A stretch of 60,805 nt of DNA, from positions 1-60,805 of the forward strand of contig NZ_FOWC01000028.1 in the NCBI RefSeq assembly GCF_900115345.1, given 5' to 3'. Origin of the DNA: Amycolatopsis rubida. Lineage in GTDB: Bacteria > Actinomycetota > Actinomycetes > Mycobacteriales > Pseudonocardiaceae. The stretch's first letter is position 1, and every line of letters starts with the position of its first letter. The notes under the pieces are model-generated. The model was not told the DNA's origin. It did no database searches and saw only the letters and a program-made list of their open reading frames with translations. Below, piece after piece: positions 1-8,706 of this stretch. A program made the translations under genes and the position numbers.

Positions 1-93
1 AGGACGCCCGCCAGGATCACGAAACGCCCGCCAAGCCCCCTCACACAACCCCGGCAAGACCAAGAAAACGGACACCAAAGGTTAAAACTTAAG

Positions 94-117
94 CTCAGGG
101 TTCCCCTCACGACCCTC
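94..117. repeat. Half-copy of the GTGAGGGG palindromic repeat
   Basis: The segment CTCAGGGTTCCCCTCACGACCCTC is nearly identical to the right arm and flank of the palindrome at 21682-21701. The left arm is missing here, so this is a half-element. It lies about 240 bases beyond the 3' end of the minus-strand LuxR-type gene. Bases 1-93 hold no gene I can support. Confidence 0.6.
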
Positions 118-193
118 GACGGTCCCGCCCCGCGCCCCGCCGGGATGCGCCCACCGCGGCCGATGCACCCAGCAGTCGAGGCACCCAGCCCCT

Positions 194-350
194 CCCCCGC
201 ACCCCGATACGAAGCCTCCCTGCGGGCGGCGGGTGCTTGTCAAGGCATCTTTCCCGCCTTGACAAGCACCCGCCGCCCGTCAGCACAATCAAGCTTCGGG
301 GTGCCCCACGCAACCACCCGGGCGCGATGTCGCCCCCAGAGCGACGAGCC
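194..350. repeat. Dispersed intergenic element, copy A, with a nested perfect hairpin
   Basis: The outer parts match a second copy at 21831-21928. Both begin with CCCGCACCCCGAT followed by a CGAAGCC stretch, and both end with GCTTCGGGGTGCCCCACGCA and a downstream GTCGCCCCC...GCGACGAGCCG stretch. Both sit directly at the 3' end of a minus-strand gene. GCACCCCGA and TCGGGGTGC make the element an inverted repeat. In this copy the loop carries an extra perfect 24-bp inverted repeat (223-246 with 256-279, loop 247-255), absent from copy B. It may act as a transcript end or stabiliser for the LuxR-type gene. Confidence 0.65.
223..279. terminator. Perfect 24-bp stem hairpin
   Basis: The arm beginning CGGGCGGCGGGTGCTTGTCA (223-246) pairs without mismatch to 256-279 across a 9-base loop. 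It is by far the strongest short hairpin in the window. There is no T-tract on either side. It lies about 75 bases downstream of the LuxR-type stop codon, so a factor-independent-like transcript end is plausible but not proven. Confidence 0.6.
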
Positions 351-352
351 GC

Positions 353-3300
353 TCACTCCGGAGCAGTAAGCAACCCCCGCTCGTAAGCGATCGCCACAGC
401 CTCAGCCCGCCGGCTGGCCCCCAGCTTCGCCATCACCCGGGAAAGATGCACACTCACCGTCTTCTCGCTGATGTACAACTCCTCCCCCACCTGCCGATTG
501 GTCCGCCCCAGCGCGACCCGCTCCAGCACATCCCGCTCCCGGTCCGTCAGCGGATTCACCTGCGGCCGAGCAACGGGAACCGCCTCGACCCCGGACAACT
601 CGACCCGAGCCCGGCGCGCCACATCCCGCACCGCATCCCGCAACGGAACAGCGTCCAGCTTCACCGCCACCGAATGCGCCGCCTCCAGGGCTTCCGCCGC
701 CCCCGGCCGTCCAGCGGCCAGCAACGCCTCCCCCTGGTGCCACCGGCACACAGCCTGTTCGTAAACCGCCCCATACGAATAAGCCCCGGCCGCCGCACCC
801 CACAGCTCAGGATCCGCCGGACCCTCCAGCCCGGACGCGGCAGCCTCCATCCGGGCCAGCCAAGCCCGCCCCTCCGGCCCCATAGACCCTGACCGGGGGT
901 GCCCTTCGGCAGCGCAACGCCGCCCATGCTCCAGAAGCCGCCGCCCAGCAGCCACAAACGCGTCGGCCGCGGCCAGATCCCCCTTGGCCCGGGCCTCCGC
1001 GGCCAACGCCGCCGCCGACGGAATCGCCAGCGCCACAATCCGGATCCCGCCGAGCAGCGCGGTCTCGACCTTCTCCAGCCAAGACACCACTTCGTCGGTA
1101 ATCCGCAGTGCCTCGGCGTGTTCGCCACGCCAAGCAGCCAGCTCGATCGCAGCGTCGCCCGCCGACAAGGCGATCTGCAGATCCGCCGTCCACTGCTGCC
1201 GAAGCCCCGGCAACGCCTTGGCCGCGTCCGCGAACCGCCCGCGTCCCACCAGGAACAGCACCCAGTTGGCCAGAATCCGCGCGGCGACCGCACTGGACAC
1301 GCCCCGCCGGGCGCGCCCCGCAGCGTCCTCCTTCGGCCAATCTCCGCTGAGGTACCGCAGATAAAGGAGCCGAGCGCGCAACTCCAGCCCGTACGCGCTC
1401 CAGGTAAGCCCGACCGCCTCGGCTCTCTCGACCCCGCGCGCGGCGTGAGCGAGCGCTAGATCCATCTCCGCCTGGTCGTCGTAGCTGAGGGCGAGGAAGT
1501 ACATCGCCCGAATCTCGACGTTCAAGGCACCGGCGTTGTGCGCCTTGCCCTCGGCCTCGCACAACCGCTGACGAGCCTCGACCGGATCACCTGCGCCGTC
1601 GGCCAACGTGCCCAGCGTGACCAGCGCCGACGCCTCAGCACCTACCGCCCCGACAGCGCGCGCGTCAGCGACCGCGGTGTGCGCACTGGCCAGCGCCTCG
1701 TCCGGCTGATCGAGCAGCCGCTGGAACCCGGCCCGCGAAGCCAGCACCCAGGCCCGCGCCCCGCTCGGCTCCCGATCCGCGACCAGCTCCCAGGCCCGCT
1801 CGATCGCCTGAACCGCCTCGTCGAACGTGCCTTCCAAGGTGAGCAGCGTTTCCGCCAGCCGACGCCACACCTTCGCCGCGTGTTCCGGCGACGCGTCCGG
1901 TTTGAGAGCTTCGGTCGCTGACCGCGCGTACGCCACCGCGCGCTCCGGCTCGCCCGACGTGCCGGCGAAGTACGACGCCTCGCTGAGCAGCTTCAGTTCG
2001 CTAATGCCTTCCGGACGGTTCTCCGGGGCCACCGCGTCCCAAATGGACTGTGCCTGCTCGATATGCCGCAGCGCGGCGCCCGGCGCGCCAAGCTTTTCCG
2101 CTTCGTTCGCGGCACGCAGCAACGCGGACAGGGCAGTGTCGAAGTCCCGGCTTTCCAGACTGTGGAAGGCGAGCTTCGCGTCGTGGCCGCGACCCTGCGG
2201 CATCGACTGGATCCGCGCGGCGTACCCCGCGTGCATCCGCGTGCGCTCGCCGGGCAGCAGATCGCCATAGACCGCTTCCTGCAGAAGAGCGTGCCGGAAG
2301 GTGTAGAAACCTCTCTCGATGACCAGGACGTGGTGCTGCACGGCTTCCCGCAGCGCCTCGTCCAACTCCAAGTCGCCGATCCCCGCCACTTGCGCGAGCG
2401 CGGCATGCGACACCGACTCGTTCGCCACCGAGATGACCCGCAGCACCCGGCGCGTCTCCGCGGGGAAGCGTTCGAGCCGGGCGAGGAGGACTTCGGCGAG
2501 CCCGGCGGGGAGATCCTGACAGTCGGCGCCGGTGGCGAGGAGTTCCTCGACGAAGAACGGATTGCCCTCGGACCGTTCGGCGATGTCCGCGACCACGTCC
2601 GGCGACAGCGGTTCCTCGGCCAGCGCCGCGACGAACGCCCGCGCGTCAGCCGGTCCGAACGGCGCGAGCGTGAGCTGTTCCACGGTGTTCAGCCGGACCA
2701 GTTCGGACAGCAGGCCGCGCAGCGGATGCCTGCGGTGGACGTCCTCCTCGCGGTAGCTGCCGACGACCAGCAGCCGCTGCGCGCGCAGGCGGCTGAGCAG
2801 GAAGGACAGCAGGTTGCGGGTGGAGGAATCCGCCCAGTGCAGGTCTTCGAGCAGGACGACCACCGGCTGCTCCTGGCCGACCTCGGTCAGCACCCCCAGC
2901 ACCGCGTCGAACAACTGGAGCTGGCCGAGGTCCTGCTCGGGCCGCACCCGGCGGAAGCCCTCGCGTTCCCCTTCCGAAACCTGCCCGTGGTCGCCGGTGG
3001 CCGCGGGCTGCGGTTCGCCGCCTTGCGGCAGCAGCATCCCGAGCGCGGACCGCGCCCGCACCGCGGCCGACACCGCGGGATCGGCCGACGACCCGAACGG
3101 AGCCAGCGCCTCGGCGAAGGGCAGGTAGGGCAGACCGCCGTCGCGCACGTCGATGCACCGGCCGGTGAGCACGAGCCCGCCGCAGCCCGTGACGTGCTCC
3201 CCGAGCGCGGTGAGCAGGCGGGTCTTGCCGACCCCGGCATCACCCGCGATCAGCACCGCACCTGCTTCTCCGCGTTCAGCGCGCGCGAAGGCCGCGCGCA

Positions 3301-3373
3301 GCCGCCGCATCTCCTGTGTGCGGGCGACGAGCGGAATACCAGAACCGAGACGAGGCACGAGATGCATTCTCAC
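353..3373 (-). CDS. LAL-family LuxR transcriptional regulator with AAA ATPase domain
   Basis: This is a large ATP-binding LuxR-type regulator of 1006 residues. It has an N-terminal AAA_16-like ATPase with a Walker A motif GDAGVGKTRLL near residues 44-54 and a Walker B-like VVVLLEDLHWAD near 170. A long helical, TPR-like middle follows. The C-terminus is a GerE/LuxR helix-turn-helix (LTDRERDVLERVALGRTNRQ, then SEKTVSVHLSRVMAKLGA). Family members of about 900-1100 residues are usually pathway-specific activators of sugar use or secondary metabolism. The start is GTG, with an ATG two codons later as an alternative. No co-directional neighbour is close enough to suggest an operon, so the target is unknown. 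Confidence 0.9.
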   Translation of the reverse strand: MRMHLVPRLGSGIPLVARTQEMRRLRAAFARAERGEAGAVLIAGDAGVGKTRLLTALGEHVTGCGGLVLTGRCIDVRDGGLPYLPFAEALAPFGSSADPAVSAAVRARSALGMLLPQGGEPQPAATGDHGQVSEGEREGFRRVRPEQDLGQLQLFDAVLGVLTEVGQEQPVVVLLEDLHWADSSTRNLLSFLLSRLRAQRLLVVGSYREEDVHRRHPLRGLLSELVRLNTVEQLTLAPFGPADARAFVAALAEEPLSPDVVADIAERSEGNPFFVEELLATGADCQDLPAGLAEVLLARLERFPAETRRVLRVISVANESVSHAALAQVAGIGDLELDEALREAVQHHVLVIERGFYTFRHALLQEAVYGDLLPGERTRMHAGYAARIQSMPQGRGHDAKLAFHSLESRDFDTALSALLRAANEAEKLGAPGAALRHIEQAQSIWDAVAPENRPEGISELKLLSEASYFAGTSGEPERAVAYARSATEALKPDASPEHAAKVWRRLAETLLTLEGTFDEAVQAIERAWELVADREPSGARAWVLASRAGFQRLLDQPDEALASAHTAVADARAVGAVGAEASALVTLGTLADGAGDPVEARQRLCEAEGKAHNAGALNVEIRAMYFLALSYDDQAEMDLALAHAARGVERAEAVGLTWSAYGLELRARLLYLRYLSGDWPKEDAAGRARRGVSSAVAARILANWVLFLVGRGRFADAAKALPGLRQQWTADLQIALSAGDAAIELAAWRGEHAEALRITDEVVSWLEKVETALLGGIRIVALAIPSAAALAAEARAKGDLAAADAFVAAGRRLLEHGRRCAAEGHPRSGSMGPEGRAWLARMEAAASGLEGPADPELWGAAAGAYSYGAVYEQAVCRWHQGEALLAAGRPGAAEALEAAHSVAVKLDAVPLRDAVRDVARRARVELSGVEAVPVARPQVNPLTDRERDVLERVALGRTNRQVGEELYISEKTVSVHLSRVMAKLGASRRAEAVAIAYERGLLTAPE

Positions 3374-3744
3374 CTACACCCCCGACAGTTCCGACATGGA
3401 TTTCGCCGTGGCGGCCGGTGATCTCCGTCCGACCGGCGGACGAAGGACCCTTCAGGCGACCAGTGCGGGCTCTCCGGGGACCGGCTTTTCCGGGTGGTCC
3501 CGGTCTGATGGGCGCGGGGACCGCAGCGAGCTTCCGGCGGGAAGGGAGCCGGATGGCTCGCGGTGGCGCGTCCGATCGGGACGCACCCCATGCCCCATTC
3601 GGCGCGCGAGACGCACCCGATGCGGCATGGGGGCGGTCGCGGCGGAGGAGCACCTCGCGCGGGCGATGCGGGATCGGGTCCCTGCTCGGCGAGCGAAGCG
3701 GTCCCGGTCCGAACCGGCGGCGAGCGGTCCGGTTCCCCGTCCCG

Positions 3745-4135
3745 CCGGGCGAAGCCGGACAAGATCCGGCAGGCGGCACTCGCCCAGGATCCGATCGGGC
3801 AGGCAAGGCAGCGAAGCGGAGCCAGATCCGGCCCCGGACGAAGCCGAACAAGAACCGGCGGGCGGCACTCGCCCAGGATCCGATCGGGCAGGCAAGGCAG
3901 CGAAGCGGAGCCAGATCCGCCCCCGGACGAAGCCGAACAAGAACCGGCAACCGGCACTCGCCCAGGACCCGGCCGGGCAAGCAAGGCAGCGAAGCGGAGC
4001 CAGATCCGCCCCCGGACGAAGCCGAACAAGAACCGGCAACCGGCACTCGCCCAGGACCCGATCGGGCAGGCAAGGCAGCGAAGCGGAGCCAGACCCGCCC
4101 CCCGGACGAAGCCGAACAAAATCCGGCGGACGGAG
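3745..4135. repeat. 89-bp tandem repeat array (about 4.4 copies)
   Basis: Four copies begin with CACTCGCCCAGGA at 3777, 3866, 3955 and 4044, giving an exact 89-bp period. A partial copy precedes them from about 3745. Copies differ at only a few positions each. Since 89 is not a multiple of three, the reading frame shifts at every unit and no coding repeat is implied. Long open frames here are a by-product of GC content. The array fills most of the 838-base gap between the LuxR-type gene and the next minus-strand gene. The rest of the gap (3374-3744) shows no feature I can support. Confidence 0.9.
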
Positions 4136-4211
4136 CGGCCGCCCCGGAAACCCGGTTCCGGCTCAGCCGCCCCGCCCGGCCCCCTTACCGTCCCCGACCC
4201 GGTCCCGGGGC

Positions 4212-4418
4212 TCATGCGCTATGTCGCGCCCTGGCCTCCGGCACCGTCGCCGTGCGCCTTTCCTGGCGGGGCACCTCGACGTTCGTGATGCGGTGCGCGC
4301 GCACCCAGCGCACGACCCGGTTGCCCCGGCTCATGCGCGCGTGGCGGGCGGCGCGGCGCAGTTCGGCCATCCGGTAGTCGACCTCGGCGCGGGTGGCGTC
4401 CCAGTGGTAGTCGCTCAT
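4212..4418 (-). CDS. Small basic protein of unknown function
   Basis: This 68-residue product begins MSDYHWDATRAEVDYRMAEL and is rich in Arg and His, with no membrane segment. I do not recognise a family. The ATG at 4418 was chosen over an upstream start because GGGGAGA lies a few bases before it. It is followed on the same strand by the 89-bp tandem repeat array. The strong strand bias of charged residues and the good ribosome-binding site support a real gene. It could be a small nucleic-acid-binding protein, but nothing in the sequence proves that. Confidence 0.55.
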   Translation of the reverse strand: MSDYHWDATRAEVDYRMAELRRAARHARMSRGNRVVRWVRAHRITNVEVPRQERRTATVPEARARHSA

Positions 4419-4514
4419 CGTGTTCTCCCCAGCGAGTGGTCGTTCCTTGACGACGTCCACTTTCGTGCTGAGGGACCGCCCCGGGCATCAGGTGATCGCC
4501 TACACCCGGACGCG

Positions 4515-4575
4515 AAAAGACCCCTTACCCGCGCTTTCGACTAGGGAAGTCCAGGTCGAGCGGGGTAAGGGGTCT
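4515..4575 (-). terminator. Rho-independent-type terminator after the XRE-DUF397 pair
   Basis: AGACCCCTTACCC (4518-4530) pairs perfectly with GGGTAAGGGGTCT (4563-4575). A further short pairing inside the loop uses TCGAC and GTCGA. Read on the minus strand, the hairpin ends at a TTTT run (4515-4518). It lies 29 bases beyond the DUF397 stop codon. Confidence 0.75.
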
Positions 4576-4603
4576 CCGTGCCGCGATCAGCCGGGCGAAC
4601 GGA

Positions 4604-4801
4604 TCAAGCCTGCCCCTGGCCGCGCACCGCGTCCAGCAGCGCCTGCCAACCGGCGGCGGGCAGGCGGAACGCTCCGCCTTCCGGGTCTTTGGAATCGCGC
4701 ACCGCGGCGCCGCCTGCGACGAAGGCGACCTCGACGCAGTCGTTGCCGCCGCCGCTGTAGCTGCTCTTGCGCCACTGGGCACCGGAAAGGTCGGCCATCA
4801 T
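4604..4801 (-). CDS. DUF397 domain-containing protein
   Basis: This 65-residue protein carries the DUF397 signature: LSGAQWRKSSYSGGGNDCVEVAF near the start, then AVRDSKDPEGGAFRLPAAGW. DUF397 proteins are small actinobacterial partners of XRE/DUF5753 regulators, as in the WhiJ-type pairs of Streptomyces. The gene starts a few bases after the XRE stop. Two adjacent ATG codons (4801 and 4798) follow GGGGACC, and the first was used. Its likely role is to modulate or antagonise the upstream DNA-binding partner in developmental or antibiotic control; the specific target is unknown. Confidence 0.85.
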   Translation of the reverse strand: MMADLSGAQWRKSSYSGGGNDCVEVAFVAGGAAVRDSKDPEGGAFRLPAAGWQALLDAVRGQGQA

Positions 4802-4814
4802 GGTCCCCACATCC

Positions 4815-5714
4815 TCACTGTCTCGGGTCGGTGTTCCTCGGTTTCTGAACCACGGCGGCCTGTTCGGCGAACCGGCCGGCCGCGTCGGTGATCAGCGCCA
4901 CCGAATCGTCCGGTTTCAGCGCTGCTGCGCGCAGATGGTCGAACATCAGCGCGTAGCGCCGGACGTCGTCGGGCTGTTCGAGGTACAGGCCGCTGGAAGT
5001 GCTGTCGTCGACGTAGACCACGTCGGGATCGGCCTGCTCGGGGAAGCCCATGATGAGGAACGGTCCCTCCATGCCGGGGTGCGCCCCGGCTCCGAACGGC
5101 ACCACCTGGACGGTCACGTTCGGCTTTTCCGCCATCGCGGTGATCCGGTACAGCTGCTCGGCCATCACCTCGGGGCTGTCGACCACGCGGTGCAGCACCG
5201 CCTCGTCGATCACCGCCCAGTACTCGACCGGCGGGTCGTCGGCCAGCAGCTGCTGGCGCGCCATCCGCGCGGCGACCCGGCGGCGGGTCTCGGACTCTTC
5301 GGCGTCCGGGCGCAGCGCGCGGATCACCGAGAACGCGTAGCGCTCGGTCTGCAGCAAGCCCGGAACCAGCAGCGCCTGGAACGCGCGCAGCGAGCTCGCG
5401 TCGGCTTCGAGGCCGACGAAGGTGCCGGTGAAGACTTCGTTGTACGCGTGCCACCAGCCGCGTTTGCGCGCTTCGCGCGCCAGCTGGACGAGCGCCTCCT
5501 GCTCGTCGCCGGTGATGCCGTACAGCGCGAGCATGTCCCTCGCGTCGCGCGGGGTGACGCCGACGTGGCCGGTCTCGATGCGGCTCACTTTGGACGCCGA
5601 GCACTCCAGCTTTTCGCCGACCTCGTCGATGGTCAGATCGGCGGCTTCGCGCAGCCTCCGCAGCTCGCTCGCGAGGCGCCGGCGGCGAACGGTCGGTCCC
5701 TGGCCTCTCGCCAC
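4815..5714 (-). CDS. XRE-family regulator with DUF5753 domain
   Basis: The N-terminal helix-turn-helix covers about residues 10-65 (LREAADLTIDEVGEKLECSA, then SKVSRIETGHVGVTPRD). A DUF5753 domain fills the remainder, with FQALLVPGLLQTERYA, RRRVAARMARQQLL and FGAGAHPGMEGPFLIM as typical blocks. The GTG at 5714 was preferred over a start 33 bases upstream because GGAGGT (5721-5726) precedes it at ideal spacing. It is followed within 14 bases by the DUF397 gene, forming the classic actinomycete WhiJ-like pair. A possible minus-strand promoter is CTGACA (5773-5778) with GATATG (5750-5755), 17 bases apart. Confidence 0.88.
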   Translation of the reverse strand: MARGQGPTVRRRRLASELRRLREAADLTIDEVGEKLECSASKVSRIETGHVGVTPRDARDMLALYGITGDEQEALVQLAREARKRGWWHAYNEVFTGTFVGLEADASSLRAFQALLVPGLLQTERYAFSVIRALRPDAEESETRRRVAARMARQQLLADDPPVEYWAVIDEAVLHRVVDSPEVMAEQLYRITAMAEKPNVTVQVVPFGAGAHPGMEGPFLIMGFPEQADPDVVYVDDSTSSGLYLEQPDDVRRYALMFDHLRAAALKPDDSVALITDAAGRFAEQAAVVQKPRNTDPRQ

Positions 5715-6131
5715 GGCAGCACCTCCGGTCCGTATTGTTGCCCGCACTGCATATCTAACCAGGTGATCGACTTGTCAGTGGAGTAATCACACCGGCGAAT
5801 TCCGGCGGGCGCTCCGGGAAGTCGCCGAGACCTCGTTCCGACCTGCATTATGCAGAGTGCGCTTGTACTCTGGCATCCTGCGGGCCGAGACGCGGATCCA
5901 GCCGCGCCGACCGCCCTGAGCAGCGTAGACGACGGCCGTCCGGGGCCATTCGCGACTACCGCGAAAACCGGATGACGTGGTGTCCGGGGCCGCCCCCCGA
6001 CCGGCCCCGGGCACCTTCCCTCACCTCGCGGGTATTACCCAAACGTGTTTCCCCGCGCAATTCCGCCACGGCCGCGTGGCAGTTTTCGGTGTTTTCCTCT
6101 GCGGACAGCCACGCTGAGTGGTCGTCGGTCC
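5715..6131. other. Intergenic region, no supported gene
   Basis: About 400 bases separate the XRE start from the thioesterase stop. The right part next to the XRE gene contains its leader and the weak promoter candidate noted there. Open frames here lack ribosome-binding sites and family resemblance. Confidence 0.5.
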
Positions 6132-7034
6132 TTATCGGACCCGCAGCAGTCCTTCTTGGACCACGGTGGCGACATGCAGGCCGTCGCGGGTGAAAAACCG
6201 TCCGGTGGCGAGCCCGCGGGCACCCGAAGCGCTCGGCGACGTGCTGTCGTAGAGGAACCACTCGTCAGCCCGGAAGGGACGGTGGAACCAGAGCGCGTGG
6301 TCGAGGCTCGCGCCGAGCACCTTGTCGACGTCCCAGTACACGCCGTGCCGTGCGAGCACCGAGTCAAGCAGCGTCATGTCCGAAGCGTAGGTGAGCACGC
6401 AGACGTGCAGCAGCTGGTTGTCGGCCAGTGCGCCGTCGGCCCGCATCCAGACGCGGTGGTGCGCCGGGCGTTCGCCGGTGGTGCGGGTGACCCACGGCGG
6501 CTCGCCGACGTAGCGGATGTCGATCGGCCGCGGGATCTCGCTGAAGCGCAGGCCGTAGCCCGCGGTCAGCTCGGGGAAGGTCGGCAGCGATTCGGGATCG
6601 GGCACGCCGGCCGGCATCGTCTCGGCGTGGTCGATGCCCGGCTCGTCCTTCTGGAAGGACGCGGACAGGGAGAAAATCGCCTTGCCGTGCTGGACGGCGA
6701 CGACGCGCCGGGTGGTGAACGAGCGGCCGTCGCGGATGCGGTCCACTTCGTACACGATCGGGACGCTCGGGTCGCCGCCGCGGATGAAGTAGGCGTGCAG
6801 CGAATGGACCCGCCGCTCCTCCGGAACGGTCCGGCCCGCCGCGACGAGCGCCTGCCCGGCGACCTGCCCGCCGAACACCCGCACCGACGAGTGGGCGGGC
6901 GAGACGCCGCGGTAGATGTTCTCTTCGATCTTCTCCAGGTCGAGCAGCGCGACGAGCTTGTCCAGCACCGGCTGCCCGCCGCCACCGGGGCTCGTGTCGA
7001 GTTCGGTGGCGGCTTCCCTGGCCATCTCAGTCAT
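6132..7034 (-). CDS. tesB: Acyl-CoA thioesterase II (TesB family)
   Basis: This 300-residue double-hotdog thioesterase hydrolyses acyl-CoA to free acid and CoA in the cytoplasm. The N-terminal half has the TesB block (LEKIEENIYRGVSP, RVFGGQVAGQALVAAGRTV, HSLHAYFIRGGD). The C-terminal half has HHRVWMRADGALADNQLLHV and the usual SLDHALWFHRPFRADEW near the end. The ATG at 7034 lacks a clear Shine-Dalgarno sequence, and an ATG three codons later is an alternative. It lies 91 bases downstream of pyruvate kinase on the same strand. The window also holds fatty-acid and sterol acyl-CoA enzymes, but nothing links it to them directly. Confidence 0.93.
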   Translation of the reverse strand: MTEMAREAATELDTSPGGGGQPVLDKLVALLDLEKIEENIYRGVSPAHSSVRVFGGQVAGQALVAAGRTVPEERRVHSLHAYFIRGGDPSVPIVYEVDRIRDGRSFTTRRVVAVQHGKAIFSLSASFQKDEPGIDHAETMPAGVPDPESLPTFPELTAGYGLRFSEIPRPIDIRYVGEPPWVTRTTGERPAHHRVWMRADGALADNQLLHVCVLTYASDMTLLDSVLARHGVYWDVDKVLGASLDHALWFHRPFRADEWFLYDSTSPSASGARGLATGRFFTRDGLHVATVVQEGLLRVR

Positions 7035-7125
7035 GCCGAAAATTTACAGTGGCGCGCAGCGCCTCCGTTGAGGGTGGCGGAGGGGAGGAAGGCGAAGCCT
7101 CTGCAACCGGGTTCCGGCAGGTCCC

Positions 7126-8550
7126 TTATGCGTGGTCGTCTTCACCGAGCCGGTGGACGTGGATCAGGTTGGTCGACCCGACGGTCCCGGGCGGCGAGCC
7201 CGCGACGATCACCACGAGGTCGCCGCGCTGGTACTTGCCCATTTCGAGCATCGCGTGGTCGACCTGCTGGATCATCTGGTCGGTGGAGTCCACCCTCGGC
7301 ACGATCTGCGTCGTGGTGCCCCAGGTCAGCGCCAGCTGGCTGCGGACGCTCTGCTCCGGCGTGAACGCCATCAGCGGCAGCCGCGTGTGCAGCCGCGCGA
7401 GGCGGCGCACGGTGTCCCCGGACTGGGTGAACGCGACCAGCGCCTTGGCGTTGAGCCGCTCGCCGATGTCGCGGGCGGCGTAGGAGATCACGCCCCGCTT
7501 GGTGCGCGGCACGTGCGACAGCGGCGGCACGACCGGCGAATCCGTCTCGACGGCCTCGACGATCCGGCCCATGGTCTGGACCGTCTCGATCGGGTACCGG
7601 CCGACGCTCGTCTCGCCGGACAGCATCACCGCGTCCGCGCCGTCGAGGACCGCGTTGGCGACGTCGGAGGCCTCGGCGCGGGTCGGGCGGGAGTTGCTGA
7701 TCATCGACTCCAGCATCTGCGTGGCGACGATGACCGGCTTCGCGTTCTCGCGGCAGATCTGGATGGCGCGCTTCTGCACCAGCGGGACCTGCTCAAGCGG
7801 CAGCTCGACGCCGAGGTCGCCGCGGGCGACCATCACCGCGTCGAAGGCCAGCACGATGGCCTCGAGGTTGTAGACCGCCTCGGGCTTCTCGATCTTCGCG
7901 ACGACCGGCAGCCGTCCCTTGCCTACGCGGTCCATCACCTGGTGCACGAGGTCGATGTCGGCGGGCGAGCGCACGAAGGACAGTGCGATGAAGTCGACGC
8001 CCAGCTGCAGCGCGAACTCCAGGTCCTCGATGTCCTTGCCGGACAGCGCGGGCACCGAGACGTCCATCCCGGGCAGCGACACGCCCTTGTTGTTGCTGAC
8101 CGGGCCGCCCTCGGTCACCTCGCACACGACGTCCGGGCCCTCGACGTCCTTGACCACCAGGCCGACCTTGCCGTCGTCGACCAGCAGCCGGTCGCCCGGC
8201 TTGGCGTCCCTGGCGAGTCCCTTGTAGGTGGTCGAGACCCGGTCGTGGGTGCCCGCGACGTCCTCGACGGTGATCCGGACGACGTCGCCGGTGCGCCACT
8301 CCGCCGATCCGCTGGCGAACGTGCCCAGCCGGATCTTCGGTCCCTGCAGGTCGGCGAGGATCCCCACCGCCCGGCCACTTTCGGCGGCCGCGGACCGGAC
8401 CAGGTCGTAGACCTGCTTGTGGTCGCTGTGGCTGCCGTGGCTGAAGTTCATCCTCGCGACGTCCATCCCGGCGTCGACGAGTGCCCGCATCTTCTCCGGG
8501 GTGGAGGTCGCGGGACCCAATGTACAAACGATCTTCGCGCGTCGGCTCAC
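7126..8550 (-). CDS. pyk: Pyruvate kinase
   Basis: The 474-residue product converts phosphoenolpyruvate and ADP to pyruvate and ATP. Diagnostic parts are the N-terminal RRAKIVCTLGPATSTPEKMR, DVARMNFSHGSHSDH, the B-domain, and the pyruvate kinase active-site signature around VVAKIEKPEAVYNLEAI with MVARGDLGVELP. A C-terminal regulatory domain completes it. Length is normal. It is the last step of glycolysis and lies about 11 kb from the phosphofructokinase gene on the same strand, with unrelated genes between. The ATG gives the usual actinobacterial N-terminus. Confidence 0.97.
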   Translation of the reverse strand: MSRRAKIVCTLGPATSTPEKMRALVDAGMDVARMNFSHGSHSDHKQVYDLVRSAAAESGRAVGILADLQGPKIRLGTFASGSAEWRTGDVVRITVEDVAGTHDRVSTTYKGLARDAKPGDRLLVDDGKVGLVVKDVEGPDVVCEVTEGGPVSNNKGVSLPGMDVSVPALSGKDIEDLEFALQLGVDFIALSFVRSPADIDLVHQVMDRVGKGRLPVVAKIEKPEAVYNLEAIVLAFDAVMVARGDLGVELPLEQVPLVQKRAIQICRENAKPVIVATQMLESMISNSRPTRAEASDVANAVLDGADAVMLSGETSVGRYPIETVQTMGRIVEAVETDSPVVPPLSHVPRTKRGVISYAARDIGERLNAKALVAFTQSGDTVRRLARLHTRLPLMAFTPEQSVRSQLALTWGTTTQIVPRVDSTDQMIQQVDHAMLEMGKYQRGDLVVIVAGSPPGTVGSTNLIHVHRLGEDDHA

Positions 8551-8706
8551 GTCCGGAGAGCCTAGTCGCTCGGGCCGCTCGCGTCTGTACCGATCCCGAA
8601 ACTCCGGCCGGAGATCGCGGGAAGGATTCAGTTCCGGGCACCGGCGAGCGCTGGGCGCCGCCGCCTCCCCGCCGGTCCGGAATCACCCGCGCGGGGGATG
8701 CCCGGA

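Noticed and set aside
2063..3421. A long plus-strand frame opposite the LuxR-type regulator
   Set aside because: Antisense shadow; the minus-strand product has clear Walker and helix-turn-helix motifs.
3745..4135. CRISPR array
   Set aside because: The 89-bp units follow each other without unique spacers, and no cas gene is in the window.
5787..6014. A 75-codon minus-strand frame in the gap after the XRE gene
   Set aside because: No ribosome-binding site and no family resemblance.
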